From assembly GCA_020054095.1 (NCBI GenBank), contig JAGVMA010000072.1, positions 1-64,000 on the forward strand: a stretch of DNA of 64,000 nt. Reading direction: 5' to 3'. Positions 63,821 to 64,000 of this stretch are shown piece after piece. The notes beneath the pieces were generated by a model. The model saw nothing but the letters and a program-made list of their open reading frames with translations, did no database searches and was not told where the DNA came from. The stretch comes from Bacteroidia bacterium. Its GTDB lineage: Bacteria; Bacteroidota; Bacteroidia; JADZBD01. The translations under genes and the position numbers were made by a program. The number at the start of each line of letters is the position of its first letter. Position 1 is the first letter of the stretch.

Positions 63821-64000
63821 TTAAAATTTATACGAAAATCCTACTGCTAATACTTCTTTGAACTGAGTGCGTGGGCCAGACGCATCTACAACTCCATCGC
63901 TATTATTATCAACAGCAATATTTATATCATGATCGTAAATTAATTGAGTAGTGATAGTTGCTGAAATATATTTATTCACTTTCATTGCAGTTAGTGTTGA
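63821..64000 (-). CDS. C-terminus of a DUF3078-like outer-membrane protein (partial)
   Basis: Sixty codons are open to the window edge. The product ends VNKYISATITTQLIYDHDI...DGVVDASGPRTQFKEVLAVGFSYKF, with final Phe as needed for outer-membrane barrel insertion. The GPRxQFKEVLxVGFSYKF ending is typical of DUF3078 proteins of Bacteroidota. The N-terminal part is beyond the window. Confidence 0.75.
   Translation of the reverse strand, partial: STLTAMKVNKYISATITTQLIYDHDINIAVDNNSDGVVDASGPRTQFKEVLAVGFSYKF

Noticed and set aside
1-64000. CRISPR array or restriction/defence island
   Set aside because: No regularly spaced direct repeats with unique spacers and no Cas, nuclease-methylase or similar genes were found; the only arrays are the 21-bp and 76-bp repeats.

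Overview
The window comes from a low-GC Bacteroidota chromosome. The lineage looks close to Chitinophagales/Sphingobacteriales, but that finer placement is only an impression. The evidence is: at least six secreted proteins with C-terminal type IX secretion (T9SS type A) sorting domains; promoters of the TAnnTTTG type; a fused MurF-alanine racemase; a one-chain glycine decarboxylase; YwqK/MORN-like and TonB-dependent outer-membrane proteins; and very few Shine-Dalgarno sequences.

Layout. 1-2.3 kb: C-terminally cut PKD-domain secreted protein whose 5' end is damaged. 2.4-9.5 kb: small XRE regulator, mannose-1-phosphate guanylyltransferase (start apparently shifted by an A7 run), an aminotransferase, a TolC/HlyD efflux pair without its inner-membrane pump, a UbiA-like prenyltransferase and a small membrane protein. 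9.6-17.7 kb: gcvP, three T9SS cargo proteins (two are tandem paralogues), an unknown GC-richer gene beside a 21-bp tandem repeat, and a stand-alone LytTR regulator. 17.7-22.3 kb: MlaEF-type ABC transporter, a 50-residue lipoprotein missed by length cut-offs, feoA-feoB-SprT operon with an operator-like dyad. 22.3-27.4 kb: rimP-nusA-infB operon with promoter and leader hairpin, then a His-tailed membrane protein. 27.5-33.9 kb: YwqK-like repeat protein, tRNA-Gln(TTG) whose 3' end is repeated twice downstream, purT, a dockerin-like T9SS protein, dprA. 33.9-41.0 kb: TonB receptor, DUF1571 protein, kdsB-GT4-PLP desulfhydrase operon, a REP-like hairpin, a LysM glucosaminidase.

41.3-49.9 kb is the accessory highlight: nine same-strand genes that look like a copper-handling island. 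It holds an HYC_CC_PP protein, an HMA-DUF3347 protein, two multicopper oxidases (one fused to a CopB-like outer-membrane barrel), two further barrel proteins, an HMA-AraC regulator, an HMA-MauE/DoxX-like membrane protein and a secreted HMA protein. It is followed by a clearly decayed tyrosine recombinase (two in-frame stops, a frameshift, no catalytic domain), suggesting the island arrived by integration.

51.0-64.0 kb returns to ordinary genes: PhoD-like T9SS phosphatase, methionine-type aminotransferase, SlyD-like FKBP, glycine-rich T9SS protein, radA, rsmI, M28 peptidase, coiled-coil protein, tdk, murF-alr, mscL and the C-terminus of a DUF3078-like barrel protein. Most assignments rest on motif recognition by eye; no database search or folding program was run.
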